A DNA stretch of 64,000 nucleotides, taken from contig JAKLKF010000003.1 of NCBI GenBank assembly GCA_023150805.1, positions 1 to 64,000 on the forward strand, read 5' to 3'. A program made the position numbers and the translations under genes. The DNA is from Myxococcota bacterium. Its GTDB lineage: Bacteria; Myxococcota_A; UBA796; UBA2385. Each line of letters starts with the position of its first letter. Position 1 is the first letter of the stretch. Of the stretch, positions 62,685 through 64,000 are shown piece after piece. Under the pieces are notes generated by a model, which saw nothing but the letters and a program-made list of their open reading frames with translations, did not search any database and was not told the origin of the DNA.

Positions 62685-64000
62685 CTACTTGCTGGCGGTC
62701 GAGCCCAGGGCCTTGCGCAGGAAGGGCGGCATGTACTGCTCGGGGATCATGCCGGCGGCCTGCTCCACCGTGGCCTTGATCGCGGTGCGGCCCAGGTTGA
62801 TCGCCGGCCCCTCGACCGCGTAGTAGCGACTCAGCACGTCGTCGAGCGCGGCCAGGAAGTAGTCCACGTCCTCCAGCGTCGCGGTGGCCGGCGGCAGGAA
62901 CTTGATGGCGTTGGCGCCCGGGCCGGGCACCTGCAGCAGGATGCGGTGCTCGCGGTACAGGTCGACGTGCACGGCGGCGCCGAAGGCGGCCTTGTCGCCG
63001 GCGGCCAGCAGGTTCTGCTCGACCCGCAGCTTGGGGCTGTTGCTGTCCTTGAAGTAGATGCAGCGCATCAGGCCCTCGCCCTTGAGCCCCTCGATGCAGT
63101 CGTAGCGCTTCGCCAGCTCGGCCACGCCCTCCTCGATGCGGGCGGAGAGCTCGGCCACGCGGGCGGGCGCGTCCATCTCCTCCAGCACGTCGATGGTGGC
63201 CAGCGCCGCCGCCATCGCCAGGTTGCCCTCGGCGAAGGTCGAGAAGTAGAAGGGCCCGCTCTGGAACTTGGCGAAGACCTTCTGGTAGACGTCCTCGCTG
63301 ACCAGGACCGCGCCGACCGGGATGGCGCCGCCCGACAGGATCTTGCTGCAGGTCAGCATGTGGGGGCGGATGCCGTCGGCCGTGCTGCGGAACCAGGGGC
63401 CCGTGCGGCACAGGCCGGTCTGGACCTCGTCGGCGACCAGCATCGTGCCGTACTGCTCGCAGAGGATCTCGGCCTCGCGCAGGTAGGCCTTGTCGAGCAC
63501 CTCGCAGGTCATGCCCTGCACCGGCTCGTAGATGAAGGCCGCCACGTCGCCCATCGACAGCTCGCGCTTGAGCTGGCGGATGTCGTTGGGCTTCAGCGGC
63601 GTGCAGGTCGGCATCAGCGGGTCCTGCCCCTCGCGCAGGGCGTTGGAGCCGCACATGCTGATCGCGGCGTAGGTCCGGCCGTGGAAGGCGCCTTCGAGGT
63701 ACAGGAAGCGCCGCCGCCGCGTGACGTAGCGGGCGAAGCGCACGGCGACCTCGGTGCACTCGGTGCCGGTGTTGCTGAAGATCACCTTGCCGTAGTGGTC
63801 GCCGGCCTTCTCGATGAGCTTGCCGGCGAGCAGGCCCGAGAGCAGGGCCGGGTTGACGATGGACCAGTTGGGAAGGTCCATGTCGACGGCGTCCTTGATG
63901 GCCTGGCGCACGGTCGGGTGGTTGCGGCCGATCAGGTAGACGCCGCCGCCGGTGAGGAAGTCCAGGAAGCGGTTGCCCTTGCTGTCCCAGAGGTACTGGC
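62685..64000 (-). CDS. Class III PLP-dependent aminotransferase, 5' end outside window
   Basis: At least 438 codons; the frame runs open to the right edge. Fold-type-I motifs: NTGTECTEVAVRFAR, VADEVQTGLCRTG and CSKILSGGAIPVGAVLVSE, where Lys binds PLP. The start of the domain is already visible as YLWDSKGNRFLDFLTGGG near the edge, so only a short N-terminus is missing. Substrates in the class are omega-amino acids or diamines; not resolved here. The last gene before the edge; 95 bp separate it from the lipoprotein gene. Confidence 0.88.
   Translation of the reverse strand, partial: QYLWDSKGNRFLDFLTGGGVYLIGRNHPTVRQAIKDAVDMDLPNWSIVNPALLSGLLAGKLIEKAGDHYGKVIFSNTGTECTEVAVRFARYVTRRRRFLYLEGAFHGRTYAAISMCGSNALREGQDPLMPTCTPLKPNDIRQLKRELSMGDVAAFIYEPVQGMTCEVLDKAYLREAEILCEQYGTMLVADEVQTGLCRTGPWFRSTADGIRPHMLTCSKILSGGAIPVGAVLVSEDVYQKVFAKFQSGPFYFSTFAEGNLAMAAALATIDVLEEMDAPARVAELSARIEEGVAELAKRYDCIEGLKGEGLMRCIYFKDSNSPKLRVEQNLLAAGDKAAFGAAVHVDLYREHRILLQVPGPGANAIKFLPPATATLEDVDYFLAALDDVLSRYYAVEGPAINLGRTAIKATVEQAAGMIPEQYMPPFLRKALGSTASK

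Overview
The window is very GC-rich, densely coded DNA from a Gram-negative bacterium, most likely an uncultured member of the Myxococcota/deltaproteobacterial lineages. Supporting signs are the many surface lipoproteins with short Asp/Gly/Thr-rich linkers behind the lipid-anchored Cys, thrombospondin-type-3 and MopE-like calcium or metal motifs, FG-GAP, NHL and VWA domains, a sigma54 regulator with an almost perfect cognate promoter, frequent GTG starts, and a stereotyped GGAGGTCCC(C)-start translation signal. Placement to phylum is inference; no rRNA gene is present. About 58 protein-coding genes are annotated. I saw no tRNA, rRNA, CRISPR array, IS transposase, phage gene or replication origin.

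Layout. 1-6.5 kb: a giant secreted FG-GAP/TSP3 protein (3' end outside the window), a DsbD-type thiol reductase and a lipoprotein MsrA, the last two divergent across a 3 x 25-bp tandem repeat. 6.5-11.4 kb: ZIP-like transporter, truA, a LysR regulator, and divergent hmgA-hpd (tyrosine/homogentisate catabolism). 11.5-15 kb: a hemerythrin gene translationally coupled to a hemerythrin/radical-SAM fusion, then a small membrane protein. 15-23 kb: nnrS, a metallophosphoesterase, alkC, a frameshifted Cys-rich lipoprotein, an alpha/beta hydrolase, and an ADP-forming acyl-CoA synthetase. 23-34 kb: a MopE-like lipoprotein and a minus-strand sulfur-respiration locus: rsuA, sigma54 activator with a Cys-rich PAS domain, 12-heme lipoprotein cytochrome, sigma54 promoter, molybdopterin reductase, FeS subunit, NrfD-type membrane subunit and two YeeE/YedE sulfur transporters, the second ending in a degenerate rhodanese domain and a terminal Cys.

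34-44.2 kb: M20 amidohydrolase, a GNAT-GNAT-cyclic-nucleotide-domain fusion, two tandem metallo-beta-lactamase-fold enzymes (one fused to a receiver domain), a three-gene ABC exporter, a TudS-like DUF523 protein and a phosphofructokinase. 44.2-44.5 kb: an 8-bp tandem repeat and a 154-bp transposon-like inverted-repeat element. 44.5-64 kb: mostly envelope genes: NHL lipoprotein, RlpA-like protein, GH31-like hydrolase, FAD oxidoreductase, two Usp genes, a decayed glycosyltransferase, LMF-family membrane protein, a three-gene set starting with a VHL beta-domain lipoprotein, an M3-like peptidase, crtW, folE, PD40 and VWA lipoproteins, an NAD-dependent epimerase and a class III aminotransferase cut by the window edge.

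How it fits together. The sulfur locus reads as a complete sensing, electron-transfer and sulfur-import unit, and nnrS, hemerythrin and DsbD/MsrA genes suggest life across changing oxygen and redox conditions. Homogentisate catabolism, crtW, hpd and folE show aerobic metabolism as well. The cyclic-nucleotide-domain acetyltransferase, the receiver-MBL protein and the acyl-CoA synthetase could form a signalling-to-metabolism link, but only by inference.
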